Shown here: one piece after another, positions 12,606 through 12,628 of the stretch
How positions within the stretch are numbered: the first letter of the stretch is position 1
How the letters are laid out: every line of letters starts with the position of its first letter
From: Erysipelothrix sp. UBA3377
Lineage (GTDB): Bacteria; Bacillota_I; Bacilli_A; Erysipelotrichales; Erysipelotrichaceae
Length of the DNA stretch: 12,628 bases
Assembly (NCBI GenBank): GCA_002359085.1
Contig: DEQB01000027.1
Span: forward strand, 4,384 to 17,011
Reading direction: 5' to 3'
Made by a program: the position numbers and the translations under genes
Notes under the pieces: generated by a model
Database searches by the model: none
What the model saw: only the letters and a program-made list of their open reading frames with translations
Told to the model about the DNA's origin: nothing

Positions 12606-12628
12606 GGGGTTGCATTTTTCTTTGGTGA

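Noticed and set aside
12600..12628. Possible terminator at the right edge (GCA..CTC-TAT-GAG..TGC then ATTTTTCTTT)
   Set aside because: The stem is short and broken by mismatches and the sequence is cut by the window end, so it cannot be judged.
1..12628. CRISPR arrays, tRNA and rRNA genes
   Set aside because: No regularly spaced repeats, no cloverleaf with conserved T-loop sequence and no rRNA-like segment were seen on either strand.

Overview
The window is AT-rich, compactly organised bacterial chromosome. Strong AGGAGG-type ribosome binding sites, many U-tailed hairpin terminators, extended -10 promoters, a catabolite-responsive (cre-type) site, an FMN riboswitch driving an ECF riboflavin S component, and a UvrX/YqjW-type Y-family polymerase all point to a low-GC Bacillota. 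An Erysipelotrichia-like member is plausible, but nothing here proves it.

Layout. (1) 1-918 is an accessory, gene-poor stretch. It holds the 5' end of an IS3-family element on the minus strand, a promoter/structured-RNA/terminator unit of about 100 nt with no ORF (223-360), and a decayed IS30-like transposase fragment (499-633). (2) 919-1320 encodes a DUF4332 helix-hairpin-helix protein whose -35 box overlaps a near-perfect cre site. (3) 1723-4546 is a tightly overlapping DNA-repair cluster: a translesion polymerase, a YolD-like partner, a 25-codon ORF, and an AlkZ/YcaQ-superfamily (HTH_42) winged-helix protein with a QAQ motif that is split by a one-base frameshift. (4) A convergent chromate-transporter gene (4556-5620) follows. 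(5) 5818-6664 is the riboflavin uptake unit: promoter, FMN riboswitch, terminator, ribU, terminator. (6) 6694-8352 is threonine dehydratase followed by an overlapping ridA. (7) 8357-10753 is a divergent redox locus: an LLM flavin oxidoreductase and an F420-reductase-like NAD(P)-binding protein on the minus strand, and a second, frameshifted reductase-like gene on the plus strand. Two identical TTCGAATTCGAA palindromes control the shared intergenic region. (8) 10895-12605 carries PhnA/YjdM, a small GNAT protein, a histidine phosphatase and a two-helix membrane protein.

Genes that work together. The polymerase, YolD-like protein and AlkZ-like glycosylase form a plausible lesion removal plus lesion bypass cassette. 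Threonine dehydratase makes enamine/imine intermediates that RidA hydrolyses. The LLM and reductase-like genes look like one co-regulated flavin/NAD(P)H redox regulon.

Two genes (near 3910 and near 10233) are broken by apparent loss of a single base in a homopolymer while the rest of each frame is intact. They are either very recent pseudogenes or sequencing errors. The best candidates for something undescribed are the ORF-free structured transcript at 258-360, the TTCGAATTCGAA regulon, and the repair cassette.
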